Below are positions 31,777 through 42,606 of a DNA stretch of 64,000 nucleotides, piece by piece. Source of the stretch: Enterobacter sp. EA-1 (GTDB taxonomy: Bacteria > Pseudomonadota > Gammaproteobacteria > Enterobacterales > Enterobacteriaceae). Position 1 is the stretch's first letter. Each line of letters opens with the position of its first letter. Location of the stretch: the NCBI GenBank assembly GCA_002886105.1, contig CP025776.1:3534001-3598000 (forward strand). Reading direction: 5' to 3'. The position numbers and the translations under genes were made by a program. The notes below the pieces were generated by a model, which saw only the letters and a list, made by a program, of their open reading frames with translations, was not told where the DNA came from and ran no database searches.

Positions 31777-31842
31777 AATTCCAGTTTCCGCTCCGTATGG
31801 GAAGCCCTGCGGAGCGGCGCACATTTGTTACCGGGGGTCGTT

Positions 31843-33002
31843 ATGTATGCTTTAACCCATTGCCGGATCTACACCGGCCATGAAATCCCTGGATGATCAC
31901 GCACTGGTGGTCGCCGATGGGCTGATTGATCGTCTTTGCCCGCTGGCTGACTTGCCGGCCGGAATCGAACAACGCTCGCTGAACGGCGCCATTCTTGCCC
32001 CCCGGTTTTATCGATGTCCAGCTTAACGGCTGCGGCGGCGTACAGTTCAACGATACCGCTGACGCAGTGACCGTGAAGACGCTGGAAATTATGCAACAAG
32101 CCAATGAAAAGTCCGGCTGCACCAGTTACCTGCCAACGCTTATCACCAGCAGCGACGCATTAATGAAACAGGGCGTGCAGGTTATGCGCGACTACCCCGG
32201 CGAAACACCCGCACCGAGGCACTGGGTCTTCATCTGGAAGGGCCGTGGCTGAACATCATTAAAAAGGCACCCACAACCCTGACTACGTGCGTAAGCCGGA
32301 TGCCGCGCTGGTGGACTTCCTGTGCCAGAACGCCGATGTGATAACCAAGGTGACACTGGCTCCAGAAATTGCCGGCGAAGCGGTTATTCGCCAGTTGGCT
32401 AACGCCGGGATTGTCGTGTCCGCCGGGCATTCGAACGCCACGCTGAAAGAAGCCAAAGCCGGTTTCCGCGCCGGGATCACCTTTGCCACCCACCTTTATA
32501 ACGCCATGCCGTACATTTACCGGTCGCGAACCGGGGCTGGCTGGCGCAGTGCTTGATGATGCAGATGTTTATTGCGGCGTTATTGCAGATGGCCTGCATG
32601 TCGATTACGTTAATATTCGTAACGCTAAACGTCTGAAAGGTGACAAACTTTGCCACTGGTGACGGACGCAACAGCGCCTGCGGGTGCACATATTGACCAG
32701 TTCATTTTGCTGGTAAAACAATATACTACCGTAATGGACTGTGTGTGGATGAAAACGGAACGCTGAGCGGCTCCGCCCTGACGATGATCGAAGGGGTACG
32801 GAATCTGGTGGAACATGTTGGCGTCGCGCTGGATGAAGCGCTGCGCATGGCAACCCTCTACCCAGCTCGCGCAATCGGTGTTGCCACAACACTTGGCAGC
32901 ATCGCCGCCGGAAAAGTGGCGAACCTGACGGCATTCACGCACGATTATAAAATCATCAAGACCATCGTTAATGGTAACGAGGTCGTCACTGGAGTAAAAT
33001 AA
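31843..33002 (+). CDS. nagA: N-acetylglucosamine-6-phosphate deacetylase (frameshifted copy)
   Basis: NagA removes acetate from GlcNAc-6-P, clearing the inducer of NagC. The ATG at 31843 gives MYALTH. Metal and substrate regions are visible: [28 protein letters not shown] (broken near 32240), [39 protein letters not shown] and [10 protein letters not shown]. The end is [20 protein letters not shown], stop at 33002. About 386 codons; E. coli has 382 residues. Breaks lie near 31870, 32000, 32205, 32255, 32520 and 32650. It lies 66 bases after nagB. Confidence 0.93.
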
Positions 33003-33007
33003 ACGGT

Positions 33008-34230
33008 ATGACATCAGGCGGACAAGCTCAAATCGGTAACGTTGACCTCGTTAAACAGCTTAACAGTGCGGCGGTGTACCGCCTGATTGATCAGCATGGA
33101 CCCATTTCGCGCATACAAATTGCCGAACAGAGCCAGCTTGCACCTGCCAGCGTGACGAAAATCACGCGCCAACTGATTGAACGCGGGCTGATCAAAGAAG
33201 TCGATCAGCAGGCCTCTACCGGAGGCCGCCGCGCCATCTCTATTGTCACCGAAACCCGCAATTTTCAGGCGATTGGCGTACGGCTTGGCCGCTATGACAC
33301 CACCCTGACGCTCTACGATCTGAGCGCCAAAGTGCTGGCGGAAGAGCACTACCCGTTACCGGAGCGCACCCAGAAACGCTGGAACATGCGTTACTCAACA
33401 CCATCGGTCTGTTTATCGAAAGCTGCCAACGCAAAATCCGCGAGTTGATTGCCATTTCCGTGATCCTGCCGGGGCTGGTGGATCCGGAAAGCGGCGTGAT
33501 TCGTTATATGCCGCATATTCAGGTAGAGAATTGGGGGCTGGTTGGAAGCGCTGGAAAAGCGGTTTAAGCTCACCTGTTTTGTTGGCCATGACATCCGTAG
33601 TCTGGCGCTGGCTGAGCACTACTTTGGGGGCAAGCCAGTGGATTGCGAAGACTCCATTCTGGTGCGCGTGCATCGCGGTACGGGCGCAGGGATCATCTCC
33701 AACGGGCGCATTTTTATCGGCCGTAACGGCAACGTTGGCGAAATTGGGCATATTCAGGTTGAACCGCTCGGTGAACGCTGCCACTGCGGTAACTTCGGTT
33801 GCACGGAAACCATTGCCGCCAACGCCGCAATTGAACAACGGGTTCGCCATCTGCTGGAACAGGGTTACCAGAGTCGCCTGACGCTGGATGACTGCACCAT
33901 CAAAGCTATCTGTAAAGCCGCCAACAAAGGCGATGCGCTGGCCTGCGAAGTGATCGAGCACGTCGGTCGCCATCTTGGTAAAACCATTGCCATCGCCATC
34001 AACCTCTTCAACCCGCAAAAGTGGTCATCGCCGGGGGAAATCGTCGAAGCGGAGAAGGTGCTGTTGCCTGCCATTGAAGGCTGCATCAACACTCAGGTGC
34101 TGAAAGCGTTTCGCAAAACCTGCCGGTGGTGCGCTCAACGCTGGATCACCGTTCCGCGATTGGCGCATTTGCGCTGGTGAAGCGCGCCATGCTGAACGGT
34201 TTGCTGCTGCAACGTTTGCTGGAAAATTAA
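33008..34230 (+). CDS. nagC: ROK-family repressor NagC (frameshifted copy)
   Basis: NagC represses nag, chiP and related genes and is released by GlcNAc-6-P. The ATG at 33008 gives MTSGGQAQIGNVDLVKQLNS. The N-terminal winged HTH includes ISRIQIAEQSQLAPASVTKI. The ROK part has ILPGLVDPESG, VHRGTGAGIISNGRIFIGRN, GEIGHIQVEPLGERCHCGNF with the zinc cysteines (CHCGNFGC), and NLFNPQK. It ends GLLLQRLLEN at 34230. About 407 residues (E. coli 406). Breaks lie near 33385, 33540, 34025 and 34120. It starts 5 bases after nagA. Confidence 0.94.
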
Positions 34231-34272
34231 CAACGTTTATAGTTAATACTTATTTTTTCATCCGGACAGTCC

Positions 34273-35024
34273 ATGACCATTCAGAATGTTATCTGTGATA
34301 TTGACGGCGTGCTGATGCACGATAATGTTGCCGTACCGGGCGCCGCCGAATTTGTGACCCGCATCCTTGAGAAAGGCATGCCGCTGGTACTGCTGACCAA
34401 CTACCCTTCGCAGACTGGCCGGGATCTGGCCAACCGTTTCGCCTCTGCGGGCATTGATGTACCCGCCAGCGTCTTTTACACCTCGGCAATGGCGACTGCG
34501 GATTTTCTTAAGCGCCGGAAGGGAAAAAAGCCTATGTTGTGGGTGAAGGCGCGCTGATCCACGAACTGTATAAAGCAGGCTTTACCATTACCGACATTAA
34601 CCCTGATTTTGTTATCGTCGGTGAAACCCGCTCCTATAACTGGGAGATGATGCATAAGGCCGCCTTCTTCGTGGCGAATGGCGCGCGGTTTATCGCCACC
34701 AACCCGGACACCCACGGTCGTGGCTACTACCCGGCCTGTGGCGCGCTCTGCGCCGGGATTGAAAAAATTTCCGGTCGCCAGCCTTTTATGTGGGCAAACC
34801 CAGCCCGTGGATCATACGCGCCGCTCTCAACACCATGCAGGCGCACTCAGAGCAAACCGTTATTGTCGGCGATAATCTGCGCACCGATATTCTGGCAGGC
34901 TTCCGGTGCCGGTCTGGAAACAATCCTTGTGCTCTCCGGCGTATCGCGGCTCGACGATGTCGACAGCATGCCGTTCCGGCCTTCGTGGATTTACCCCTCC
35001 GTCGCTGAAATCGACGTTATTTGA
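34273..35024 (+). CDS. nagD: Ribonucleotide monophosphatase NagD (frameshifted copy)
   Basis: NagD (UmpH) is a HAD phosphatase active on UMP and GMP; it lies in the nag operon without a known role in GlcNAc use. The ATG at 34273 gives MTIQNVICDIDGVLMHDNVA, with the HAD nucleophile motif DIDGVL. LTNYPSQTGRDLANRF, FVIVGETRSYNW, FIATNPDTHGRGYYPACGAL and VIVGDNLRTDILAG (acidic motif) follow. It ends YPSVAEIDVI. About 250 residues. Breaks lie near 34515, 34790 and 34905. Confidence 0.94.
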
Positions 35025-35029
35025 TCATC

Positions 35030-35056
35030 ACCACGTCTTCGGGCGTGGTTTTTTAT
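35030..35056 (+). terminator. nagBACD terminator
   Basis: ACCACG/CGTGGT with a TCTTCGGG loop is followed by a T-rich tail. It begins five bases after the nagD stop. Confidence 0.88.
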
Positions 35057-35306
35057 TTTTACCCCAGCCAAAAACAACACCATTCAATAAAAGACGCATT
35101 ATTTTGATGATTCATCAATAATGCTGCGCAATACATACTCTTTTTCAGCATTCAGCAATGGTCATTGCGCTTTTGATTTATCGACGGTAAAAGGCTTGCG
35201 CCCCTTTGCCCTTTGCGGCATTTTGAAGGCACGCGATAAGACAATGCGATGACGCAGCGTCTGCAACTACAACACTGCATGCCCTGAAAGGTTAACGGAG
35301 AAGTCT

Positions 35307-36965
35307 ATGTGTTCAATTTTTGGCGTACTGGATATTAAAACCGACGCGGCCGAGTTACGTAAAAGCGCTGGAATTATCCCGCCTGATGCGCCACCGCGGC
35401 CCTGACTGGTCCGGCGTTTACGCAAGCGATAAAGCCATCCTCGGCCCATGAACGTCTCTATTGTTGACGTTAACGCCGGTGCTCAGCCGCTGTATAACGA
35501 GAAAAAACACATGCGCTGGCCGTGAACGGCGAAATCTACAACCACCAGGGCGCTACGCGCAGAATATGGTGACCGCTACGCCTTCCAGACCGGTTCTGAC
35601 TGCGAAGTGATCCTCGCGCTGTATCAGGAAAAAGGCCCGGACTTCCTCGACGATCTGCAAGGGATGTTCGCTTTCGTGCTGTATGACAGTGAAAAGACGC
35701 CTACCTGATTGGCCGCGACCATATTGGTATTATCCCGCTGTATATGGGCCATGATGAGCACGGTAACTTCTATGTTGCCTCCGAAATGAAAGCGCTGGTG
35801 CCGGTTTGCCGCACCATTAAAGAGTTCCCGGCAGGCAGCTATTTGTGGAGCAAAGACGGTGAAATCCGTTCCTACTACCAGCGTGACTGGTTCGGAATAC
35901 GACGCCGTAAAAAGACAATGTGACGGACAAAGCAGAACTGCGTCAGGCACTGGAAGACGCTGTGAAAAGTCATCTGATGTCAGACGTGCCTTACGGCGTG
36001 CTGCTTTCGGGTGGCTGGACTCCTCGGTGATTTCCGCCATTACCAAGAAATTTGCCGCGCGCCGCGTTGAAGATCAGGAGCGTTCAGGCGGTGGCCACAG
36101 CTTCACTCCTTTGCCGTTGGTCTGAAAGGTGCGCCGGATCTGAAAGCCGCGCAAGAAGTGGCAAACCATCTTGGTACCGTGCACCATGAAATCCACTTCA
36201 CCGTGCAGGAAGGTCTGGATGCGATTCGCGACGTGATCTATCACATCGAAACCTATGATGTGACCACCATTCGCGCCTCCACGCCGATGTACCTGATGTC
36301 GCGTAAGATCAAAGCAATGGGCATCAAAATGGTGCTCTCCGGCGAAGGCTCCGATGAAGTGTTTGGCGGTTACCTCTATTTCCATAAAGCGCCGGATGCC
36401 AAAGAATTGCACGAGGAAACCGTGCGTAAACTGCAGGCGCTGCATATGTTTGACTGCGCCCGTGCGAACAAAGCGATGTCGGCCTCGGGGCGTGGAAGCG
36501 CGCGTACCGTTCCCTCGGACAAGAAATTCCTCGACGTGGCTATGCGCATTAACCCGGAAGATAAGATGTGCGGCAGCAACGGCAAAATGGAAAACACATT
36601 CTGCGCGAGTGTTTTGAATCCTACCTGCCGGCAAGCGTGGCATGGCGTCAGAAAGAGCAGTTCTCCGACGGCGTAGGCTATAGCTGGATTGATACGCTGA
36701 AAGAAGTGGCGGCACAGCAGGTGACGGATCAGCAACTGGCCACCGCCAGCTACCGTTTCCCGTACAACACGCCAGCATCGAAAGAAGCCTATCTGTACCG
36801 TGAGATCTTTGAAGAGCTGTTCCCGGTACCGAGCGCTGCAGAATGCGTACCGGCGGCCCGTCTGTCGCCTGCTCTTCCGCAAAAGCATTTGAGTGGGACG
36901 AAGCGTTCAAAACCATGAACGATCCGTCAGGTCGCGCCGTCGGTATTCACCAGTCCGCTTATTAA
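35307..36965 (+). CDS. asnB: Asparagine synthetase B (frameshifted copy)
   Basis: AsnB makes asparagine from aspartate, glutamine and ATP. The ATG at 35307 gives MCSIFGV; Cys2 is the glutaminase nucleophile once Met is removed. The glutaminase domain has [18 protein letters not shown] and [10 protein letters not shown]; the synthetase domain has the PP-loop LLSGGLDSS (one base lost near 36015), [19 protein letters not shown] and [20 protein letters not shown]. It ends VGIHQSAY. The span is 553 codons (E. coli 554 residues). It is one of the worst-affected genes, with ten or so breaks (near 35350, 35440, 35510, 35550, 35690, 35890, 36015, 36090, 36480, 36590, 36840). Confidence 0.93.
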
Positions 36966-36983
36966 TAAGTCATGGTTATTCTT

Positions 36984-37012
36984 ACAGGTCCTGCGGGGCC
37001 TGTATTTTTTTG
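36984..37012 (+). terminator. asnB terminator
   Basis: ACAGGTCC/GGGGCCTGT forms a stem closed by a short TGC loop and followed by a T-run, 18 bases after the asnB stop. Confidence 0.87.
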
Positions 37013-37116
37013 TCTCACTGATTTAACGCATAAAATCGAATTTTGCTGAATAAAGCGTCATGCTGTTCGCAACCTAACCAAACAGTCACATTCCGGCAAT
37101 TTTCGATGAAAAGGTA

Positions 37117-37145
37117 TTGACGCTGTAAGGCCCAATACGCATAAT
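37117..37145 (+). promoter_or_regulatory. tRNA operon promoter
   Basis: TTGACG and CATAAT are separated by exactly 17 bases and followed by a GC-rich discriminator, the pattern of stringently controlled stable-RNA promoters. It lies about 40 bases before the first tRNA. Confidence 0.8.
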
Positions 37146-37183
37146 GCGCCCCCGCAACGCCGATAAGGTAACGCGAAAAAGAT

Positions 37184-37260
37184 GGCTACGTAGCTCAGCT
37201 GGTTAGAGCACAGCACTCATAATGCTGGGGTCACAGGTTCGATTCCCGTCGTAGCCACCA
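37184..37260 (+). tRNA. metT: tRNA-Met (CAT)
   Basis: This 77-base cloverleaf starts GGCTACGTAGC and ends GTAGCCACCA, with anticodon loop CTCATAA. It is the elongator type, as in E. coli metT. CCA is encoded. It is identical to the copy at 37596. Confidence 0.95.
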
Positions 37261-37267
37261 TCTTTTT

Positions 37268-37352
37268 GCGGGAGTGGCGAAATTGGTAGACGCACCAGAT
37301 TTAGGTTCTGGCGCCGCAAGGTGTGCGAGTTCAAGTCTCGCCTCCCGCACCA
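37268..37352 (+). tRNA. leuW: tRNA-Leu (TAG)
   Basis: This 85-base class II tRNA has a long variable arm and anticodon loop ATTTAGG. Sequence and position match E. coli leuW. CCA is encoded. Confidence 0.95.
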
Positions 37353-37375
37353 TTCCCAGACAGGTGTTGCACGGA

Positions 37376-37452
37376 TGGGGTATCGCCAAGCGGTAAGGCA
37401 CCGGTTTTTGATACCGGCATTCCCTGGTTCGGAATCCGGTGCACCCCAGCCA
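37376..37452 (+). tRNA. tRNA-Gln (TTG), copy 1, with T-arm errors
   Basis: The gene starts TGGGGTATCGCC, has anticodon loop TTTTGAT and ends CCCCAGCCA. It measures 77 bases rather than 75. The T arm reads GGTTCGGAATCC instead of GGTTCGAATCC, and the 3' acceptor side is disturbed (GGTGCACCCC for AGGTACCCC). The changes are likely sequencing errors. Confidence 0.88.
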
Positions 37453-37490
37453 TCTCTTCTTCGACTCCTGCGTTCATTCGCGTCAGTCGT

Positions 37491-37567
37491 TGGGGTATCG
37501 CCAAGCGGTAAGGCACCGGTTTTTGATACCGGCATTCCCTCGGTTCGAATCCAGGGTACCCCAGCCA
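37491..37567 (+). tRNA. tRNA-Gln (TTG), copy 2, with insertions
   Basis: This is a second TTG copy with the same 5' half. It is also 77 bases, but the extra bases fall elsewhere: CCCTCGG for CCCTGG and CAGGGTACC for CAGGTACC. Copies 1 and 2 together imply an intact 75-base consensus. Confidence 0.88.
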
Positions 37568-37595
37568 GTCGATGACTGGGTAAGCAGTAAAATTT

Positions 37596-37672
37596 GGCTA
37601 CGTAGCTCAGCTGGTTAGAGCACAGCACTCATAATGCTGGGGTCACAGGTTCGATTCCCGTCGTAGCCACCA
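37596..37672 (+). tRNA. metU: tRNA-Met (CAT), second copy
   Basis: It is identical over all 77 bases to the first tRNA-Met of the cluster, which shows recent duplication or gene conversion. The E. coli cluster also has two Met copies in these places. Confidence 0.95.
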
Positions 37673-37721
37673 TATTCAGGATCTGACGTTATCTGAAACG
37701 TTAAATCTTAAAACGTGTTGT

Positions 37722-37797
37722 TGGGGTATCGCCAAGCGGTAAGGCAGTGGATTCTGATTCCACCATCCCGAGGTTCGGAATCCTCGTACCCCAGCCA
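37722..37797 (+). tRNA. tRNA-Gln (CTG), copy 1, one extra base
   Basis: Anticodon loop TTCTGAT. The gene is 76 bases long, with the T arm reading GGTTCGGAATCC (one extra G) and a T-to-C change at CATCCCG compared with the intact copy 110 bases downstream. Confidence 0.9.
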
Positions 37798-37831
37798 TCT
37801 TAAAAGACGTTTGCTTTTGCGAACGCACTTT

Positions 37832-37906
37832 TGGGGTATCGCCAAGCGGTAAGGCAGTGGATTCTGATTCCACCATTCCGAGGTTCGAATCCTCGTACCC
37901 CAGCCA
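37832..37906 (+). tRNA. tRNA-Gln (CTG), copy 2
   Basis: An intact 75-base tRNA with anticodon loop TTCTGAT, T arm GGTTCGAATCC and encoded CCA. It is the best reference for the other Gln copies and is the last tRNA of the cluster. Confidence 0.95.
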
Positions 37907-37917
37907 CACAATGCAAA

Positions 37918-37945
37918 AAAGCTCGCTTCGGCGGGCTTTTTTTGT
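37918..37945 (+). terminator. tRNA operon terminator
   Basis: AAGCTCGC/GCGGGCTT has a stable TTCG loop and is followed by seven or more T, 12 bases after the last tRNA. Confidence 0.92.
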
Positions 37946-38027
37946 TTTCTCGCACATCCCCGGAGTTGGTAGTTAATCACGGCATAAACCGTGTGGTAAT
38001 TTACCCGCCTTTCTCCTCTGAGCCCGC

Positions 38028-38614
38028 ATGATGAACTATCAAAACACTGCCCTGTTAATTTATGCCCCGCTGTATGTGCTCTTTGTGGTCATCGGTTTCG
38101 GTCTTGCTTTTATGGGCCTCTCCGCGCCAATCTTCTATGGCCTCTGTATGGGGTTGATCTTCCCGGTTGCTATATCCATGCGTCTGCATACGCTGAGCGA
38201 AAGCGGCCGTGCCCTGCTGCTGAAGGAGACAACTCACTGGACGGTGTACGTGCAGGGCATTCCGGTGCAGGAAACACGTTCGTCGCTGAAAAATCCCTGC
38301 TTCTCTACGCCACAGCGCCTTCAGCAGTTCTTTATGCGGACACTTATCGCCGCCTCGCTCTGCAAATTGCGTCCGTGGCACTGCTGGCGCAACAGGCCAG
38401 TGCAAACCCGCTCTCCATTGGCTATGAGGTGGCGGCCTTAGTCGCACTGATTATTCTGCTGGTGCCGCTTTACCGCACGGTGTTGCTGCTGCGCAAAATG
38501 TACAACGGTGAATGGGCGCTGCAACAGGTTGAAGGGGTTGAGGGGGTATCAGGCCTTTTTTATCGACAAAAAGGCGCGCACACGGCACTGGATACGTTGT
38601 TGGCAATCATATGA
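38028..38614 (+). CDS. Membrane protein of unknown function (frameshifted)
   Basis: About 195 residues. Starts are possible at 38028 ([12 protein letters not shown]) or one codon later. Two hydrophobic helices come early ([19 protein letters not shown] and [16 protein letters not shown]). Then come a polar stretch ([13 protein letters not shown]) and, after a break near 38270-38280, [19 protein letters not shown]. Two more helices follow ([32 protein letters not shown]). The tail ends [18 protein letters not shown] see four membrane segments and no known family motif. It lies alone between the tRNA terminator and convergent ubiF and has no E. coli counterpart at this place that I know of. Confidence 0.65.
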
Positions 38615-38643
38615 GTACTGCGGGCGCATCGCCCGCAGACCCC

Positions 38644-39821
38644 TTACAATCCTAATGCGTACTTCAGCGCCTGCCGTTTCAGCACACCGGCGCGATCCGC
38701 CGCCATCAGACCGATATTGCGCAGCAGTCGCACCGGGCCAAGCGTATTGCTGAACCCGGCATAAAAAAGATCCATCCCGCTTTGCATAATAAAGTTATCC
38801 GCCATACGCCGCATCTGGTAGCGTTTTAGAATCTGCTGACTGGCCCAGGGCTTCACCGTGCGTACGCGCACTTGCCAGCACATCCAGCAGCGCATCCACA
38901 TCGCGATACCCCCAGATTCACCCCTTGCCCGGCGAGCGGATGGATAGTGTGCGCAGCATCGCCAACCAGCGCTAATCCGGGACGCACATACTGCAACGCA
39001 TGGCGACGCGCCAGCGGAACGCTGCGGCGGCCACCGGTGTAACATGGCCCAGACGCGGCGGGAAGTGTCGGGCAATCTCTTGCTCTAATTGCGCCATGCT
39101 CATCGACTGCAACTGACGGATACGCGCGGGTGTGTCATACCACACCAGCGATGCCCAGCCGTCAAACAGTGGTAAAAACGCATGCGGTCCGTCAGGGGTG
39201 AAATGTTGCCGGTGCTGTCTCCTGCGTCCTGCTCGCATTTAACGGTAATCAACATGCAGGATTGCTGATACTGCCGGTGGCATGAATACCGATGCCGGAA
39301 GCTTGTCGTACGCGGGAATTCGCGCCGTCGGCGCCGACCACCAGTTTAGCGGTTAACGTACTGCCATCTTCAAAGGTCAATTCATGCTGTTCGTTCAGGG
39401 CATGCATTGCACTTAATGCAGCGGGCGTGCGCAACGTGACTTGCGGATGCGTCTCCAGCGCCTCCACAGCGCGCGCTGCAGGACAACGTTTTCAACCATA
39501 TAGCCCAGCAGCGGCAGTTTCCCAGTTCACGGGCATCGAATTCAACGTGCGCGTTTTCCCACTCCCAGTTTCCAGCCGTCGGTACGGGTGGCAGCGCATG
39601 TGCTGAATGCTCTCCCACACGCCCAGCCCGCGCAGCAACGCCACCGATGCCGCGCTGATCGCAGAGATCCGCACATCCGGCTGCGCCGCCGCATCAAACA
39701 GCGGCGGCGCCTGCTGCTCAATCACCGTTACTGCAAACCCGTGTTGCGCCAGCCCCAGCGCCAGCGCCCCGCCGACCATACCGCCGCCGACGACCGCGAC
39801 CTCAGTGGATTGATTTGTCAT
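38644..39821 (-). CDS. ubiF: Ubiquinone biosynthesis hydroxylase UbiF (frameshifted copy)
   Basis: UbiF is the FAD monooxygenase that hydroxylates 3-demethoxyubiquinone (the C-6 step) in ubiquinone synthesis. The ATG at 39821 gives [20 protein letters not shown], with the dinucleotide motif GGGMVGG. Next come [46 protein letters not shown] and, near the end, [20 protein letters not shown]. The conserved [14 protein letters not shown] lies around 38950, where the frame is broken. The end is [11 protein letters not shown]. About 391 residues. Breaks lie near 39550, 39495, 39255, 39020, 38930 and 38870. It diverges from miaB. Confidence 0.93.
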
Positions 39822-39993
39822 CGCTAACTATCCTTAAACGAGAATCCGTTAAGTTTACCGGATTTTTTTACGTCTTGAGACCGACATCCGTCAGACTGGT
39901 CAGCACGCGACCAAAGCATTACAATACGCGCCCTGCAATCCCCGGCTTATATCCGTTATTTTAGGGTATACGAACTTAAGCAAGAGCAAGTCG

Positions 39994-41417
39994 ATGACAA
40001 AAACTCCACATAAAAACCCGGGGCTGTCAGATGAACGAATACGATTCATCGAAGATGGCCGATCTGCTGGATGCCACGCACGGGTATCAATTGACAGAAG
40101 AAGCGGAAGAAGCCGATGTGCTGCTGCTTAATACCTGCTCCATCCGCGAAAAAGCACAGGAAAAGGTGTTTCATCAATTAGGCCGCTGGAAGTTGCTGAA
40201 AGAGAAAAAAGCCGGATCTGATCATTGGCGTTGGCGGCTGCGTGGCCTCACAGGAAGGCGACCATATTCGTCAGCGCGCGCACTATGTCGACATTATTTT
40301 CGGGCCGCAAACCCTGCACCGTCTGCCAGAAATGATCAACGCTGTACGCGGCAACCGCAGCCCGGTGGTCGATATCAGCTTCCCGGAGATTGAGAAGTTC
40401 GACCGCCTGCCGGAACCGCGCGCCGAAGGCCCAACCGCCTTTGTTTCCATCATGGAAGGCTGCAACAAATATTGTACTTACTGCGTGGTGCCTTATACCC
40501 GCGGTGAAGAGGTGAGCCGCCCTTCCGACGATATCCTGTTTGAAATCGCCCAACTGGCAGCGCAAGGCGTGCGTGAGGTGAACCTGCTGGGCCAGAACGT
40601 TAACGCCCCGGCGTGGCGAAAACTTCGATGGCAGCACCGGCACTTTCGCCGAGTTGCTGCGTCTGGTGGCAGCTATCGACGGTATCGACCGCATCCGTTT
40701 CACCACCAGCCATCCGATTGGAGTTCACCGATGACATCATCGAGGTTTACCGTGATACGCCGGAGCTGGTGAGCTTCCTGCATCTGCCGGTGCAAAGCGG
40801 TTCTGACCGCGTGCTGAACCTGATGAGCCGTACGCACACCGCACTGGAATACAAAGCCATTATTCGTAAACTGCGCGCGGCGCGTCCGGACATCCAAATC
40901 AGTTCCGACTTTATTGTCGGCTTCCCCGGCGAAAGCACCGACGATTTCGAAAAACCATGAAGCTGATTGCCGATGTGAATTTCGACATGAGCTACAGCTT
41001 TATCTTCTCCGCCGCCCGGGAACGCCCGCCGCCGATATGGTGGACGATGTACCGGAAGAGGAGAAAAACAGCGTCTGTACATTCTGCAGGAGCGTATTAA
41101 CCAGCAAGCCATGGCCTCGGAGCCGCCGTATGCTCGGCACCACCCAACGCATTCTGGTCGAAGGCACCTCGCGCAAAAACATCATGGAGCTCTCCGGTCG
41201 CACGGAGAACAACCGCGTGGTGAACTTTGAAGGCAAGCCGGAGATGATCGGTAAATTCGTTGATGTCGAAATCGTCGACGTCTACACCAACTCCCTGCGT
41301 GGCGTGGTGGTGCGTACCGAAGAGGAAATGGGCCTGCGCGTTGTCGAATCGCCGGAGTCCGTTATTGCTCGTACCCGCAAAGAGAATGACATCGGCGTCG
41401 GGATGTATCAGCCCTGA
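39994..41417 (+). CDS. miaB: tRNA methylthiotransferase MiaB (frameshifted copy)
   Basis: MiaB is a radical SAM enzyme that adds a methylthio group to i6A37 of tRNAs reading UNN codons. The ATG at 39994 gives [20 protein letters not shown] after correction (break near 40005). The N-terminal UPF0004 domain has [15 protein letters not shown]; the radical SAM cluster is CNKYCTYC in [30 protein letters not shown] and [13 protein letters not shown] follow, then the TRAM domain to IGVGMYQP. About 474 residues. Breaks lie near 40005, 40215, 40610, 40725, 40955, 41020 and 41075. Confidence 0.94.
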
Positions 41418-41554
41418 TGCGAAAGGCCTGCCTGTTCCGGCAGGCCTTGCTTTTCCCCTTACCCCAACATCAACCGCTATGCTTGCGACTTCTCTCTCTG
41501 CCGTGAATAATTCCCTAATGGGCGCTACGGCGATACACCGAAAAGAGGAACAGT

Positions 41555-42606
41555 TTGAACATAGATACGCGTGAAATTACCCTTGAGCCGGCGGACAACG
41601 CTCGTCTGCTAAGTCTGTGCGGCCCGTTTGATGACAATATCAAACAACTGGAGCGGCGACTGGGCATCGAAATCAACCGCCGCGATAACCACTTCAAACT
41701 CACCGGGCGCGAAATTTGCGTCAACGCTGCTGCAGATATTCTGCGCACGCTGTATGTCGACACCGCCCCGATGCGCGGGCAGACTCCAGGACATCGAGCC
41801 AGAGCAGATCCACCCCGGCGATCAAAGAAGCGCGCGTGCTGGAACAGAGCGCCGACAGCGTGCCGGACTATGGCAAGGCTATCAATATCAAGACCAAACG
41901 CGGCGTCATTAAACCGCGTACGCCAAACCAAAGCAGTACATCGCCCATATTCTCGATCACGACATTACTCTTCGGTGTTGGCCCCGCCGGTACAGGTAAA
42001 ACCTACCTTGCGGTTGCCGCCGCGGTGGATGCGCTGGAGCGTCAGGAAGTTCGTCGTATTCTGCTGACCCGCCCGGCAGTTGGAAGCCGGTGAAAAGCTC
42101 GGTTTCCTGCCCGGCGATCTCAGCCAAAAGGTGGATCCGTACCTGCGCCCGTTATATGACGCGCTGTTCGAGATGCTCGGTTTTGAGCGCGTTGAAAAGC
42201 TGATTGAGCGTAATGTGATTGAAGTTGCTCCATTGGCCTATATGCGCGGCCGAACGCTGAATGACGCGTTTATCATTCTTGATGAGAGCCAGAACACCAC
42301 CATCGAACAGATGAAGATGTTCCTGACGCGCATTGGTTTCAACTCCAAAGCGGTGATCACCGGCGACATCACGCAGATTGACTTACCGCGCAACACCAAA
42401 TCCGGTTTACGTCACGCCATAGAAGTGCTGGCAAACGTTGACGAAATCAGCTTTAACTTCTTCCACAGCGAAGACGTGGTGCGCCATCCGGTGGTTGCCC
42501 GCATCGTCATCGCTTATGAAGCCCTCGGGAAGAAGCCGAACAGAAACGTAAAGCAGAACTGGCCGCCGAGCGTAAACGCGAAGCCCGTGAGCAGGAGCAA
42601 AAATGA
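41555..42606 (+). CDS. ybeZ: PhoH-like ATPase YbeZ (frameshifted copy)
   Basis: YbeZ is a PhoH-family ATPase that partners the endonuclease YbeY in RNA processing. A TTG at 41555 follows AAGAGGAA and reads [20 protein letters not shown]. Walker A is [42 protein letters not shown], the Walker B-like [11 protein letters not shown] and [20 protein letters not shown] follow. It ends [11 protein letters not shown] at 42606. About 350 codons (E. coli 346 residues). Breaks lie near 41785, 41935-41975, 42080 and 42530. Its stop overlaps the ybeY start as ATGA. Confidence 0.93.

Noticed and set aside
37184-37906. Repeat array resembling CRISPR
   Set aside because: The repeats are full tRNA genes with anticodons and encoded CCA; spacing and size do not fit CRISPR.
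37184-38030. Prophage or island attached to the tRNA cluster
   Set aside because: No integrase, no repeated tRNA 3' end beyond the genuine gene copies, and core genes resume at once with ubiF.
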